A stretch of 60,451 nucleotides of DNA, from positions 1 through 60,451 of the forward strand of contig JANQQD010000035.1 of NCBI GenBank assembly GCA_028285185.1, written 5' to 3'. This document shows positions 8,285 through 17,435 of the stretch, piece by piece; position 1 is the first letter of the stretch, and each line of letters begins with the position of its first letter. The DNA is from Anaerolineae bacterium (GTDB taxonomy: Bacteria > Pseudomonadota > Alphaproteobacteria > DSM-16000 > Inquilinaceae). Under the pieces are notes generated by a model. The model was given only the letters and a program-made list of their open reading frames with translations, was not told where the DNA came from and did not search any database. Both the position numbers and the translations under genes were made by a program.

Positions 8285-9871
8285 CTAGATCGGGATCGTC
8301 TTGGGCTTGGTCTGGCGCAGCCACGTGACGACCAGAAGCCGTGTCAGCATGATGGCCGTGAACATCGAGCTCATGATGCCCAGCGACAACGTCACGGCAA
8401 ATCCCTTCACCGGGCCGGAACCGAGGGCAAACAGCAAGAAGGCCGCGATCAGCGTGGTTACGTTGCTGTCCACGATCGTCGTGAGTGCGCGGGAATAGCC
8501 GGCGTCAATGGCAGAGATGGGTGAACGGCCCTGGCGGATCTCTTCGCGGATGCGCTCGAATATCAGCACGTTCGCGTCGACCGCCATGCCCACCGTCAGC
8601 ACGATGCCGGCGATGCCCGGCAGCGTCAGCGTCGCCTGCAACGCCGAAAGGGCCGCCATCAGAAGGGCCAGGTTCAAGATCAGCGCGACATTGGCCATCA
8701 GGCCGAAAAGGCCGTAGCTGACGAACATGAACACGACGACGCCGGCAAAGCCGATGGCGGCAGCGATCTTGCCGGCTTCGATGCTGTCCTGGCCAAGTCC
8801 GGGGCCGACACTGCGCTCCTCAAGCACGGTCAACTCGGCCGGCAGGGCGCCGGCGCGCAGCAGCAGCGCCAGGTCGGTGGCGGTGCGAACCGTGAAGCCG
8901 CCTTCGATGATGCCCGAGCCACCGATGATCGGCGTGCGGATCACCGGCGCGCTGATGACCTCCCCATCAAGCACGATGGCAAACTGCCGGCCCACATTCT
9001 CCGTCGTGATCTCGGCAAATCGGCGGGCGCCGGCGGCGTCGAACCGGAAACTCACGACCGGCTGCCCATCCTGGAAAGTCGGTTGGGAGTCGACCAGATT
9101 GTCGCCGCTAAGCTCAACGCGCCTGCGCACGACATGGTACTGCTCCGGGTCGCCATCCTCCGTCACTTCGTAGGATGGCAGCAGCTCCGAGCCCGGCGGC
9201 AGGCGGCCGGCACGCGCGTCACCGACTGCCGTCTCATGGTCCACGAGCTGGAACGTCATGCTCGCGGTGCGGCCGATCAGTTCCCGCACTCGGTCCGGAT
9301 CGACGCCGGGAACCTGAACCAGGATCCGCTCCTCACCCTGGCGCTGGATAACCGGCTCCGTCGTCCCGATCTCATCGATACGGCGTCTGATGATCTCGAT
9401 CGATTGGGCGACAGCGTTGCTGCGTAGTTCCAGTAGCACTTCTTCCGGCAGTGAGACGGACACACGGCCTTCAGCGCTGACAGTGACGTCCACCTGATCT
9501 TCGATGCCCTGGGCTATCAGGACAGCCTGATCGCGATCCGCCATGTCGCGCAGATTGAAGCCCACGGAAGTCTCGTCCCAGCCCAGCCCGGTATAGCCGA
9601 TATCAGCCGGCCGCAATCCCTGGCGAAGCGCGTCCTCCATGGAGTCCAGTCGAATGGCCAGCACGTCTTCCCATTCGACACGCATCAGCAGGTGCGAGCC
9701 GCCCTGCAGATCCAGCCCCAGATTGACCTGGCTGGTCGGCATCCAGCTGGGCAGGTTCGTCTGCAAGCTCTGTACAGTCTCGCGCGGCAGCAGGTTGGGC
9801 GTCGCGTAGACAAGCCCCAATCCGCAGACGATCAGGATCAGAACGATCTTCCACTTGGCGAAGTAAACCAT
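8285..9871 (-). CDS. secD: Protein translocase subunit SecD
   Basis: 528 residues, usual length. An N-terminal membrane segment (KIVLILIVCGLGLVYATPN) is followed by the SecD signature LGLDLQGGSHLLMRV near residue 50, the periplasmic P1 domain with VPGVDPDRVRELIG, and five C-terminal membrane helices with GMAVDANVLIFERIREE. It starts at the ATG at 9871. It is 42 bases downstream of yajC. Confidence 0.96.
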   Translation of the reverse strand: MVYFAKWKIVLILIVCGLGLVYATPNLLPRETVQSLQTNLPSWMPTSQVNLGLDLQGGSHLLMRVEWEDVLAIRLDSMEDALRQGLRPADIGYTGLGWDETSVGFNLRDMADRDQAVLIAQGIEDQVDVTVSAEGRVSVSLPEEVLLELRSNAVAQSIEIIRRRIDEIGTTEPVIQRQGEERILVQVPGVDPDRVRELIGRTASMTFQLVDHETAVGDARAGRLPPGSELLPSYEVTEDGDPEQYHVVRRRVELSGDNLVDSQPTFQDGQPVVSFRFDAAGARRFAEITTENVGRQFAIVLDGEVISAPVIRTPIIGGSGIIEGGFTVRTATDLALLLRAGALPAELTVLEERSVGPGLGQDSIEAGKIAAAIGFAGVVVFMFVSYGLFGLMANVALILNLALLMAALSALQATLTLPGIAGIVLTVGMAVDANVLIFERIREEIRQGRSPISAIDAGYSRALTTIVDSNVTTLIAAFLLFALGSGPVKGFAVTLSLGIMSSMFTAIMLTRLLVVTWLRQTKPKTIPI

Positions 9872-9913
9872 GAAGCGGTGTCAGCTCCCCGCAAACCTGC
9901 GCTCTGTCCTGCC

Positions 9914-10336
9914 CTACCGGCGCGACAGCGCGCGACCAAGACCGCGCCGCGCCGGCCGCTCCACGGCCTCGCCCTGGGGTGCGGTCTCCGGAGCCTCTTC
10001 GGCGGCCTCTTCCTCGGCGTCCTCTTCTTCGTCCCGATCCCGCGAACGGCCGCCTCGGGCCGGCTCCGGCTTGGCGAGCACGCTGGAGACGGTGCCGCGC
10101 AGCACCTTGACCCGGACGCCCTCGGAGATCTCCACCGTCAGCTCGTCATCGGCCGCTTTGGTGATCGTTCCGATGATGCCGCCGCCGGTCACCACCCGGT
10201 CGCCCCGGCGCAGCGCCCCCAGCATGTTGCGGTGCTCCTTCATCCGCTTCTGCTGAGGCCGGATCAACAGGAAGTAGAAGACCACAAAGATGAGGATGAG
10301 CGGCAGAAACAGCTCAAGCGGATTTTGTCCTTCCAA
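9914..10336 (-). CDS. yajC: Sec translocon accessory subunit YajC
   Basis: 140 residues. A single N-terminal membrane helix (FLPLILIFVVFYFLLIRPQQ) is followed by the family block KRMKEHRNMLGALRRGDRVVTGGGIIGTI. The C-terminal third is an unusual long acidic then basic tail (EEEDAEEEAAEEAPE... RRGLGRALSRR), longer than in the roughly 110-residue family members. It leads the yajC-secD-secF-Mth938 transcript. Confidence 0.95.
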   Translation of the reverse strand: MEGQNPLELFLPLILIFVVFYFLLIRPQQKRMKEHRNMLGALRRGDRVVTGGGIIGTITKAADDELTVEISEGVRVKVLRGTVSSVLAKPEPARGGRSRDRDEEEDAEEEAAEEAPETAPQGEAVERPARRGLGRALSRR

Positions 10337-10544
10337 GGCTCATCTCCCATGGCGTGCCGGTCCCACCATTCCACCGGCCGCCCTATGACGCAAAAAGGTG
10401 CGGCACTATAGCGGGGCACGGGCGCGGTGCAACGGTGTCGGCTGACGCCGGGTGAAGCCCGGCGGGGCCGGTATTGTCCCGATGCCAGCCTGTGCTACCG
10501 TCGCCAGCCGCCAGAGCCCGCAATCCCGCGACTCCCGCACGCAT

Positions 10545-11426
10545 ATGGTGTCGACCGTGGCCGAAGACGACAGCCACCTGCTCTCCCTGCTCTCTCGCAT
10601 CGCCGACGCCCTGGAGCGACAGGCACCACCCGCGCCCCGGCCGGCGGACCTGGACGCGGCAGACGCCTTTATCTGGCATGCGGACATGGACACGCTGGAG
10701 CCGGTCGAACGGGTCGCCCGGATCGATCTCGACCTGTTGCAGGGGGTTGCCCAGCAGCGTGACATCCTCTTGGAGAACACGCGCCGGTTCGCCGAAGGTC
10801 TGCCCGCCAACAATGCGCTGCTTTGGGGCGCGCGGGGCATGGGCAAGAGTTCGCTGATCAAGGCCGTGCACGGCGCCGTGGCCGCCGAACGGCCCGGCAC
10901 GTTGGCGCTGGTGGAGATCCACCGCGAAGACGTGGCCAGCCTGCCGCGGCTGCTGGCGATGCTGCGCGCCTCCCCGCGCCGGGTCGTGCTGTTTTGCGAC
11001 GACCTGTCTTTCGACCAGTCGGACACCAGCTACAAGTCGCTGAAGGCCGTGTTGGAAGGCGGCATCGAGGGGCGCCCGGAGACCGTAATCTTCTATGCCA
11101 CGTCCAACCGTCGGCACCTGATGCCGCGCGAGATGATCGAGAACGAACGGTCGACCGCGATCATCGCCGGAGAGGCGGTCGAAGAGAAGGTGTCGCTCTC
11201 CGACCGTTTCGGGCTGTGGCTCGGCTTTCACGCCTGCAACCAGGAAACGTACATGCGGATGGTGGGCGGCTATGTCGCCGCCTACGGCCTGGAAATCGAC
11301 GAGCCGGAGTGGCGCGCGGCTGCGCATGAATGGTCGATCACGCGCGGCGGCCGCTCGGGCCGCGTCGCCTGGCAGTTCATCCAGGATCTCGCCGGCCGGC
11401 TGGGCCGCAAGCTGGAGCGGCGTTAA
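10545..11426 (+). CDS. AAA-type ATP-binding protein, DUF815 family
   Basis: About 293 residues from the ATG at 10545; longer frames from 10452 or 10482 are open but lack a ribosome site and family similarity, so the start is uncertain. Walker A is GARGMGKSSLIK near residue 100 and Walker B is RRVVLFCDDLSF near 150. A sensor-like block FYATSNRRHLMPREM follows. DUF815 ATPases are widespread in alphaproteobacteria near the sec/tat cluster; partner and substrate are unknown. It is transcribed alone, divergently from yajC. Confidence 0.85.
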   Translation: MVSTVAEDDSHLLSLLSRIADALERQAPPAPRPADLDAADAFIWHADMDTLEPVERVARIDLDLLQGVAQQRDILLENTRRFAEGLPANNALLWGARGMGKSSLIKAVHGAVAAERPGTLALVEIHREDVASLPRLLAMLRASPRRVVLFCDDLSFDQSDTSYKSLKAVLEGGIEGRPETVIFYATSNRRHLMPREMIENERSTAIIAGEAVEEKVSLSDRFGLWLGFHACNQETYMRMVGGYVAAYGLEIDEPEWRAAAHEWSITRGGRSGRVAWQFIQDLAGRLGRKLERR

Positions 11427-11444
11427 CCCCCTCGCCAGAAGCCT

Positions 11445-11720
11445 CTATTCGTCTACCTGCTGGCCAGCCAGCTTCGCCCGTTCCCGTTCATGGGCCGGGT
11501 CCATCAGCTTGTGCAGGTGGACGATGAAGTACCGCACATGGGCATCGTCCACCGTGGCACCGGTGGCCCCCCGCCATGCCGCATAGGCCTCGGCATAGCT
11601 GGGGAAGATGCCGACGATGTGGACCTTTTCCAGATCCGTGAACTCGATGCTTCCGGGGTCCACCAGCTCGCCGCCGAAGACGAGATGCAGCAGCTGACGC
11701 TGGGGCTTGTCCTCACTCAT
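11445..11720 (-). CDS. DUF4170 family protein
   Basis: 91 residues, compact and soluble, with the family pattern LLHLVFGGELVDP, FPSYAEAYAAWRGA and VRYFIVHLHKLMDP. Function unknown. It lies 33 bases downstream of the NlpD-like gene on the same strand and converges on the DUF815 gene. Confidence 0.8.
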   Translation of the reverse strand: MSEDKPQRQLLHLVFGGELVDPGSIEFTDLEKVHIVGIFPSYAEAYAAWRGATGATVDDAHVRYFIVHLHKLMDPAHERERAKLAGQQVDE

Positions 11721-11753
11721 TCCTCAAACCGTTCCTGGGCAAACGGAGCCATG

Positions 11754-12965
11754 TCAGCGGGACAATGCCGGAAGCAGGTTCGTCGGGTCTACCGCTTCGG
11801 TTCCCCGACGGATCTCGAAATGCAGCTGTGGTGACCCAACCGTGCCGCTGCTGCCCACCGTTGCAATCGGCTGGCCGACGCTGATGCGGTCACCCCGCTG
11901 GACCAGCACCTCGTCCAGATGCGCATAGGCCGTCACCCAGTCGCCATCGTGACGGATCAGCAGCAGGTTCCCATAGCCGCGCAGCTCGTTTCCGGAATAG
12001 GCCACGACACCGTCATCGGCAGCCGCAACGGTCGCACCGCGCGCTGCAGCGATGTTGATTCCGTCATTGTGCGTGCCGTCCGGCTTGGGGCCGAAATCCG
12101 AGACGATGTTTCCGACCAGCGGCCAGCCGAAGCGGTCGCCGCGCGGCGGTGGGCCGGAAATGGCCGGTGCTGGCGGCGCAGTCGGCGGCGGCAGGGCAGC
12201 AACCTCCGCGTCCGCCTCACCCACTGGCTCCGGTGCCGGTGCCGTGTCCACCGTGGCGGGGCCCTGAGGGCCGAGCTGCAGCGGGGCGCCCGGCGATGAT
12301 GCCGGTTCCTCCGGCATCGGCTCTGCCGCTGCCGGCTCCGTTGACTCGGGATCGAATGGCTCCAGCGTCTCCACTGTCACCGCCGTGGACCCCGATGGCG
12401 GTGGCTCGAAGCCAATATCCTCGCCGGGTCCCAGAGACGTGGGCTCGACGCTGGCGGCCTGCGGCGGGACGCGCGATGGTGTGACGACACGATAGCTTTC
12501 GGCGCTCGCGATCACGGGCGTACGACGCGGCGGCAGAGTCAGTCGCTGGCCCGGCTGCAGCGTGTAGGGCGGCGCCAGGTTGTTGGCCGCGGCAAGGTCG
12601 CTTTGATCGACACGATAGGCCTCGGCGATCACGGACAGGGATTCGCCCGACGCCACCACATGGTCCTGCGGGACCGGCACGCGCAGCAACTGGCCACGCC
12701 GCAGAGTGTACGGCGGCGTCAGCCCATTCAGCGCGATGACATCGTCCACGGCGACATCGTGCCTGGTCGCCACGGACAAGACCGTGTCGCCGCGCAGCAC
12801 CTCCACAAAGTCGGGCGGCGGGCCCTCGGGTGCGGCAAATCGCATCGGCGCAGGGCCCGCATTGCATGCCGCCAGCGCCAACGCCAGGGCCGCTACCAGC
12901 GAGAGGCCCGCGATTCGCCCTCTTCGGGCAGATTGGGCAGCAGCGGAACGAAACGAACTGGCCAC
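11754..12965 (-). CDS. NlpD-like lipoprotein with LysM and degenerate M23 domains
   Basis: 403 residues from a GTG at 12965 that is preceded four bases away by GGGAGG and lies inside the 3' end of pcm (73-bp overlap). The signal peptide ends in a lipobox (ALALAAC, Cys34). Two LysM modules follow (about residues 50-95 and 100-145, both with RxGQ and P), then a long Pro/Glu/Ala linker and a C-terminal M23 fold. The M23 metal site is broken: HNDGINI has Asn for the usual Asp, and the final HxH is QLH. This is the pattern of NlpD/EnvC-type activators of cell-wall amidases, not of active peptidases. Confidence 0.9.
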   Translation of the reverse strand: MASSFRSAAAQSARRGRIAGLSLVAALALALAACNAGPAPMRFAAPEGPPPDFVEVLRGDTVLSVATRHDVAVDDVIALNGLTPPYTLRRGQLLRVPVPQDHVVASGESLSVIAEAYRVDQSDLAAANNLAPPYTLQPGQRLTLPPRRTPVIASAESYRVVTPSRVPPQAASVEPTSLGPGEDIGFEPPPSGSTAVTVETLEPFDPESTEPAAAEPMPEEPASSPGAPLQLGPQGPATVDTAPAPEPVGEADAEVAALPPPTAPPAPAISGPPPRGDRFGWPLVGNIVSDFGPKPDGTHNDGINIAAARGATVAAADDGVVAYSGNELRGYGNLLLIRHDGDWVTAYAHLDEVLVQRGDRISVGQPIATVGSSGTVGSPQLHFEIRRGTEAVDPTNLLPALSR

Positions 12966-13561
12966 AGGTCCTCCCGCTCCAAGCCGGCTTCGGTCCGGCG
13001 ATACCGGACCAGCCGCTGATCGCGCCGTTCGTCCCCCATGGGGATCACCAGAACACCACCAACTCCAAGCTGGTCCGTCAAGGCCGGCGGTGGCGCCGAG
13101 CCGGTATGGGCGGCCGTCACGATGATTCGGTCGAACGGCGCCTGTTCCGGCCAGCCCTTCATGCCGTCGGCAACCCGCGACGTGATGTTGTGGATTCGCA
13201 AATTGGCGAAACGGTGTTCTGACGTTTCCAATAATATGGCGTGCCGCTCGATCGTGTAGAGCCGCCGGCAGAGCTTGGCGAGCACGCAGGCCTGGTAGCC
13301 CGAGCCGGTGCCGATCTCCAGCACCTTGTGCAGGTCGGTAACCTCCAGCGCCTGGGTCATATAGGCCACCACCAGCGGCTGGCTGATGGTCTGGCCCAGG
13401 CCGATGGGCAGGGCCCGGTCTTCATACGCCTGGTCGAGGAAGCTGTCGGGCACGAAGGCCTCTCGCGGCACCCTTTCCAAGGCGCCCAGAACCCGGTGAT
13501 CGGTAATGCCCGATCGGCGCAGATGCATCAGAAGGCGGATCTTGCGCGCCTCTTGCGTCAC
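12893..13561 (-). CDS. pcm: Protein-L-isoaspartate O-methyltransferase
   Basis: 222 residues. Repairs isoaspartyl residues in damaged proteins using S-adenosylmethionine. The family blocks PREAFVP, ALPIGLGQTISQPLVVAYMTQAL and the SAM motif VLEIGTGSGYQACVLAKL (near residue 78) are all present, followed by ERHAIL and DRIIVTAA. Its start overlaps the surE stop by 4 bp, so the two are translationally coupled. Confidence 0.93.
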   Translation of the reverse strand: MTQEARKIRLLMHLRRSGITDHRVLGALERVPREAFVPDSFLDQAYEDRALPIGLGQTISQPLVVAYMTQALEVTDLHKVLEIGTGSGYQACVLAKLCRRLYTIERHAILLETSEHRFANLRIHNITSRVADGMKGWPEQAPFDRIIVTAAHTGSAPPPALTDQLGVGGVLVIPMGDERRDQRLVRYRRTEAGLEREDLWPVRFVPLLPNLPEEGESRASRW

Positions 13562-14325
13562 GTGAAGGCCTGCCGGAGGGTCGCGATGGTCGGATAATGC
13601 GTGAGGTCAAGATAAAGCGGCGTCACCGTGATCTTGCCGTCCTGCAGCGCGTGGACATCGGTATCCGGCGCGATCTCGCCATTGCTGCGGGCGGTGCCGA
13701 TCCAGAAATAGGCGCGACCGCGCGGGTCGATCCGTTCGGACAGCTCGTCGCCGATCTTGCGATTGCCGTGGCGCACCACGGTAATGCCCGTCACCTCGTC
13801 CGGCGCGCGCGCCGGGAAGTTGACGTTCACCAGCACGTTGGCCGGCCAGTCGACCGCCGTCAGACGCCGTAGCACCTCCGGCCCCCAGCGTTCCACCGTG
13901 GCGAAGTCGACGGGCTTGTCCGCCGTTTCCTGGCTGAGCGCCACCGCGCGGATGCCCAGAAGCGTGGCCTCCATCGCGGCAGCTATGGTGCCCGAATAGG
14001 TGACGTCTTCACCGATGTTGAAGCCGTGATTGATGCCGGACAGCACCAGATCCGGCTTGCGATCGGCAAGGATGTGGTTGATGGCCAGCAGCACGCAGTC
14101 CGTCGGCGTGCCGTCAACCGTATGGCGGCGCTGGTTCAGCTGCTTGAGGCGCAACGGCCGATGGATCGTCAGCGAGTGGCTGGCAGCGCTCTGTTCAGCA
14201 TGGGGCGCGCAAACCCAGACGTCTTCGGACAGCGCGCCGGCCAGCCGCTCGAGCACCCCCAATCCCGCCGCATTGATGCCGTCGTCGTTGGTCAGCAGAA
14301 TCCGTGGCGGTCGCGGCTCAGTCAT
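13558..14325 (-). CDS. surE: 5'/3'-nucleotidase SurE
   Basis: 255 residues. The metal-binding motif [14 protein letters not shown] is at the N-terminus and [27 protein letters not shown], with the conserved Asn and Ser, lies near residue 98. It removes phosphate from nucleoside monophosphates. It overlaps serS upstream by 8 bp and pcm downstream by 4 bp, in the standard serS-surE-pcm order. Confidence 0.95.
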   Translation of the reverse strand: MTEPRPPRILLTNDDGINAAGLGVLERLAGALSEDVWVCAPHAEQSAASHSLTIHRPLRLKQLNQRRHTVDGTPTDCVLLAINHILADRKPDLVLSGINHGFNIGEDVTYSGTIAAAMEATLLGIRAVALSQETADKPVDFATVERWGPEVLRRLTAVDWPANVLVNVNFPARAPDEVTGITVVRHGNRKIGDELSERIDPRGRAYFWIGTARSNGEIAPDTDVHALQDGKITVTPLYLDLTHYPTIATLRQAFT

Positions 14326-15595
14326 CGTCGCGGCGGATGACTTCCATCCCCCCCATGTAACCGCGCAGCACCTCGGGGACGATGATGCTTCCGTCAGGCT
14401 GCTGATACGTCTCCATCACCGCGATCAGTGCCCGGCCGACGGCAACGCCCGATCCGTTCAGCGTATGGACGAAGCGGGTCGCCTTCTCCCCCTTCGGCCG
14501 GAACCGCGCATTCATCCGCCGCGCCTGGAAGTCGCCGCAGGTAGAACACGAGGAGATCTCGCGATAGGCGCCATGTCCCGGCAGCCAAGCCTCGATGTCA
14601 TAGGTCCGCCGCGCGGCAAAGCCGATATCGCCGGAGCACAAAGAGACCACGCGGTAGGCAAGCCCGAGACGCTGCAGGACCGTTTCCGCACAGCGGGCCA
14701 TCCGCTCCTGCTCGGCATCCGACTCTTCTGGGCGCGTGATGCTCACCAGCTCAACCTTGTTAAACTGGTGTTGGCGGATCATGCCGCGCACATCCTTGCC
14801 GGCAGCCCCGGCCTCGGACCGATAACAGGCGGTCAGCGCCGTCACCCGCAGAGGCAGCGCGTCGGCATCCAGGATCTCGCCGGCGACCAGGTTGGTCAGG
14901 GGCACTTCCGCTGTGGGGATCAGCCAATGGCCCGTTTCAGTATGAAACAGATCCTCGGCGAATTTGGGCAGCTGCCCGGTGCCGTAGAGCGCGTCGTCGC
15001 GCACCAGAAAGGGTGGCGCGATCTCCGAATACCCATGCTCTTGCGTGTGCAGGTCGATCATGAACTGACCCAGCGCACGCTCAAGACGCGCCAGCGGTCC
15101 GCGCAGCACCACGAATCGCGCGCCGGACAGCTTGGCGGCCGCGGCGAAGTCCATCATGCCGAGGGCCTCGCCCAGCTCGAAATGCTCCCGGGCATCGTTG
15201 ATACGGATCGGGTCGCCCCAGCGGCGAACCTCGGTATTGTCCGTTTCGCTGGCACCGTCCGGCACGTCATCGGCAATGGCGTTGGCCAGACCGGCAAGGC
15301 GATCGTTCATGGCCGCTGCGATCTCGCGGTCCGCCGCCTCCAACCCGGCAATGCGGTCTTTGATGCGGGACACCTCGTCCATCAGCGCCGTGGCATCGCC
15401 GCCCTTCTGCCGCACGGCACCGACCTCGCGCGAGGCATCGTTGCGGCGCGCCTGAAGCTGCTGCAGCTCGGTCTGGCCGGTGCGCCGCTTCTCGTCGAGG
15501 GTAAGGATATCCGCGGCCTGCGGCGCAATTCCGCGACGGGCCATAGCGCGGTCGAACCCGTCCGGGTCCTCTCTGATCCAGCGAATGTCATGCAT
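14318..15595 (-). CDS. serS: Seryl-tRNA synthetase
   Basis: 425 residues. I take the ATG at 15595 ([14 protein letters not shown]) because the protein then starts as the family does; ten more upstream residues are open. The N-terminal helical coiled-coil arm (residues about 30-100, rich in Leu, Gln and Arg) is followed by class II motifs: [40 protein letters not shown] (motif 2), and the C-terminal [19 protein letters not shown] (motif 3). It starts the serS-surE-pcm-nlpD run. Confidence 0.96.
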   Translation of the reverse strand: MHDIRWIREDPDGFDRAMARRGIAPQAADILTLDEKRRTGQTELQQLQARRNDASREVGAVRQKGGDATALMDEVSRIKDRIAGLEAADREIAAAMNDRLAGLANAIADDVPDGASETDNTEVRRWGDPIRINDAREHFELGEALGMMDFAAAAKLSGARFVVLRGPLARLERALGQFMIDLHTQEHGYSEIAPPFLVRDDALYGTGQLPKFAEDLFHTETGHWLIPTAEVPLTNLVAGEILDADALPLRVTALTACYRSEAGAAGKDVRGMIRQHQFNKVELVSITRPEESDAEQERMARCAETVLQRLGLAYRVVSLCSGDIGFAARRTYDIEAWLPGHGAYREISSCSTCGDFQARRMNARFRPKGEKATRFVHTLNGSGVAVGRALIAVMETYQQPDGSIIVPEVLRGYMGGMEVIRRDDD

Positions 15596-15699
15596 GGCGG
15601 AAACGGTGCCCTTCTCCGGGCGCAAATTGCGGCCCGAAACGTTCGGGGTCGACCCTTATAGGGGTGTTGGACGGCTGAATCCAGTATCAGGCCGGAAGA

Positions 15700-16533
15700 C
15701 TATTCGGCGGCCGCTTCCTCAGCGCGTTCCTGTTCTTCGCGCCGCTTCTCGATCAGATGCGCAAGCCAGATCGAGATCTCATAGAGCGCCAATATCGGCA
15801 CGGCCAGACCAACTTGGCTGATGATGTCCGGCGGGGTCAGCACGGCCGCGAAGACAAAGACGCCGACAATGGCGAACTTGCGCTTCTTGCGCAGCCCCGC
15901 AGCATTCACGATCCCGACCCTGGCCATCAACGTCAGCGCGATCGGCAGTTGGAAGGCCAAGCCGAACGCGAAGATCAGCTTCATCACCAGGTTCAGGTAG
16001 TCGCCGACGCGAGGCAGCACCTCGATGGCCACTTCCCCATCACCACCGGGGGTCTGGAAGCTCAGGAAGAAGCTCCAAGCCAATGGGAAGATCACGTAGT
16101 AAACCATTGCACCGCCGAGGAAAAATAGAATCGGCGCTGCGATCAGATATGGCAGGAAGGCGTGCTTTTCCCGCCGGTAGAGGCCAGGCGCGATGAACAG
16201 GTACAGCTGCGTCGCAATGATGGGGAACGCGATGAAGGCCCCGGCGAAGAACGCCACCTTGACGTAGGAGAAAAATACCTCCGGCAGGCCGGTGAAGACC
16301 AGGCTGATACCTCCGTCGTCGCTCTCTTGCGTCGACGTTTCAACGCCGATCGCCTCCAACTCCGTAACCAGCGGTGCTGCAAGGAAGTTGAAGATATCGC
16401 TGGCAAAGACGTAGCAGACCAGGAACGCGACGAACATCGCCCCCACGGCATAGACAAGACGGTTGCGCAGCTCGATCAAATGATCGATCAGCGGCATTTC
16501 CTTGTCGTGCAGTTCGTCGTCCGCCGCGGTCAT
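15700..16533 (-). CDS. tatC: Sec-independent translocase TatC
   Basis: 277 residues with six membrane segments; N-terminal MPLIDHLIELRNRLVYAVGA and FPIIATQLYLFIAPGLYRREKHAFLP are the TatC signatures for twin-arginine signal recognition. The cytoplasmic C-terminus is charged (EKRREEQERAEEAAAE). It follows tatB by 13 bases. Confidence 0.96.
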   Translation of the reverse strand: MTAADDELHDKEMPLIDHLIELRNRLVYAVGAMFVAFLVCYVFASDIFNFLAAPLVTELEAIGVETSTQESDDGGISLVFTGLPEVFFSYVKVAFFAGAFIAFPIIATQLYLFIAPGLYRREKHAFLPYLIAAPILFFLGGAMVYYVIFPLAWSFFLSFQTPGGDGEVAIEVLPRVGDYLNLVMKLIFAFGLAFQLPIALTLMARVGIVNAAGLRKKRKFAIVGVFVFAAVLTPPDIISQVGLAVPILALYEISIWLAHLIEKRREEQERAEEAAAE

Positions 16534-16546
16534 CTATCCGCATCCA

Positions 16547-17014
16547 TCACTTCTGCGGTTCAGCAGCCGGCGCCGGAGCGGCCGGTGGCGCACCCGCCGG
16601 TGCGACAAGCGCCTCTTCCGCCTTCGGCTGGACAGCCCCGCTGTCCTCTGCCGGCTGTTTTGACTCGACCTTTGGCTTGTCTGCCTCGGCAGCCCCGTTC
16701 TGCGCTTTCTTGGCCCGGGCCCTGGGGTCGTTGGGGTCGAACGCGCCCTTCAGTTCATCGTCCGGATCAACGAGGTTCTCGATCTGCTTCTTGACGCTGA
16801 ATTTCCGGGCCTGATCCACGCCCTTCTTCAGGTCGTCCAGCTCCGCCTCGCGCATGGCGTCATCGACATGCCGCTGGAACTCGCGCGCCACCTTCCGTGC
16901 GCTGCGCATCCACTTGCCCGCGGTGTACAGCGCCTTGGGAAGGTCGCGCGGCCCGATGACAAGCAGGGCCACGAACAGAATGACGGCGAATTCCGGCCAG
17001 CCGATATCCAGCAT
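16547..17014 (-). CDS. tatB: Twin-arginine translocase subunit TatB
   Basis: 155 residues. An N-terminal membrane helix with the conserved Glu and GPRDLP hinge (MLDIGWPEFAVILFVALLVI) precedes an amphipathic helix (RSARKVAREFQRHVDDAMRE) and a long Ala/Pro/Glu-rich tail. TatB with TatC forms the receptor for folded exported proteins. It lies between tatA and tatC. Confidence 0.95.
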   Translation of the reverse strand: MLDIGWPEFAVILFVALLVIGPRDLPKALYTAGKWMRSARKVAREFQRHVDDAMREAELDDLKKGVDQARKFSVKKQIENLVDPDDELKGAFDPNDPRARAKKAQNGAAEADKPKVESKQPAEDSGAVQPKAEEALVAPAGAPPAAPAPAAEPQK

Positions 17015-17052
17015 TACGGACGCCCTTCGCTCAGATCAGCCTGGGCCACCCA

Positions 17053-17304
17053 TCAGTTCGCCTTCGCGCGATCCTCGGTGCGCGCCGTGCTGGCGTCGCC
17101 GGACGACACGGGCGTCTCCGCACCGGCATCGATCTGCCGCGGTGTGGCGCCGTCTTCAGTTTCCTCTTCGTCTTCCTTCATGCCCTTCTTGAAGTTCTTC
17201 ACGCCTTTCGCGACGTCCCCCATGACCTTCGGCAGCTTGCCAGCGCCGAAGATGATGAGAACGATCAACAAGATCAGGATAACCTGCCAAACACCGATGC
17301 TCAT
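17053..17304 (-). CDS. tatA: Twin-arginine translocase subunit TatA
   Basis: 83 residues from the ATG at 17304 (MSIGVWQVILILLIVLIIFG); an open upstream extension to 17421 is not family-like. The helix is followed by GAGKLPKVMGDVAKGVKNFKKGM, the FG-hinge and amphipathic helix of TatA, and an acidic tail. It forms the pore multimer of the Tat system with TatBC downstream. Confidence 0.95.
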   Translation of the reverse strand: MSIGVWQVILILLIVLIIFGAGKLPKVMGDVAKGVKNFKKGMKEDEEETEDGATPRQIDAGAETPVSSGDASTARTEDRAKAN

Positions 17305-17435
17305 GACTGCTGTCTCCGTCGTCCCGCCCCACCCGTCCGGGCCGGGTCTTACGCCAGGAGCGGGTCGCAAATTGTGGCAATGCGCGCCCTTGTCCCGGCG
17401 ATGCCGAGGCGTGAGTGCCATCCCATGCTTAGGAG

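Noticed and set aside
14030..15661. 543-codon plus-strand frame over surE and serS
   Set aside because: Shadow of two well-identified minus-strand genes in high-GC DNA.
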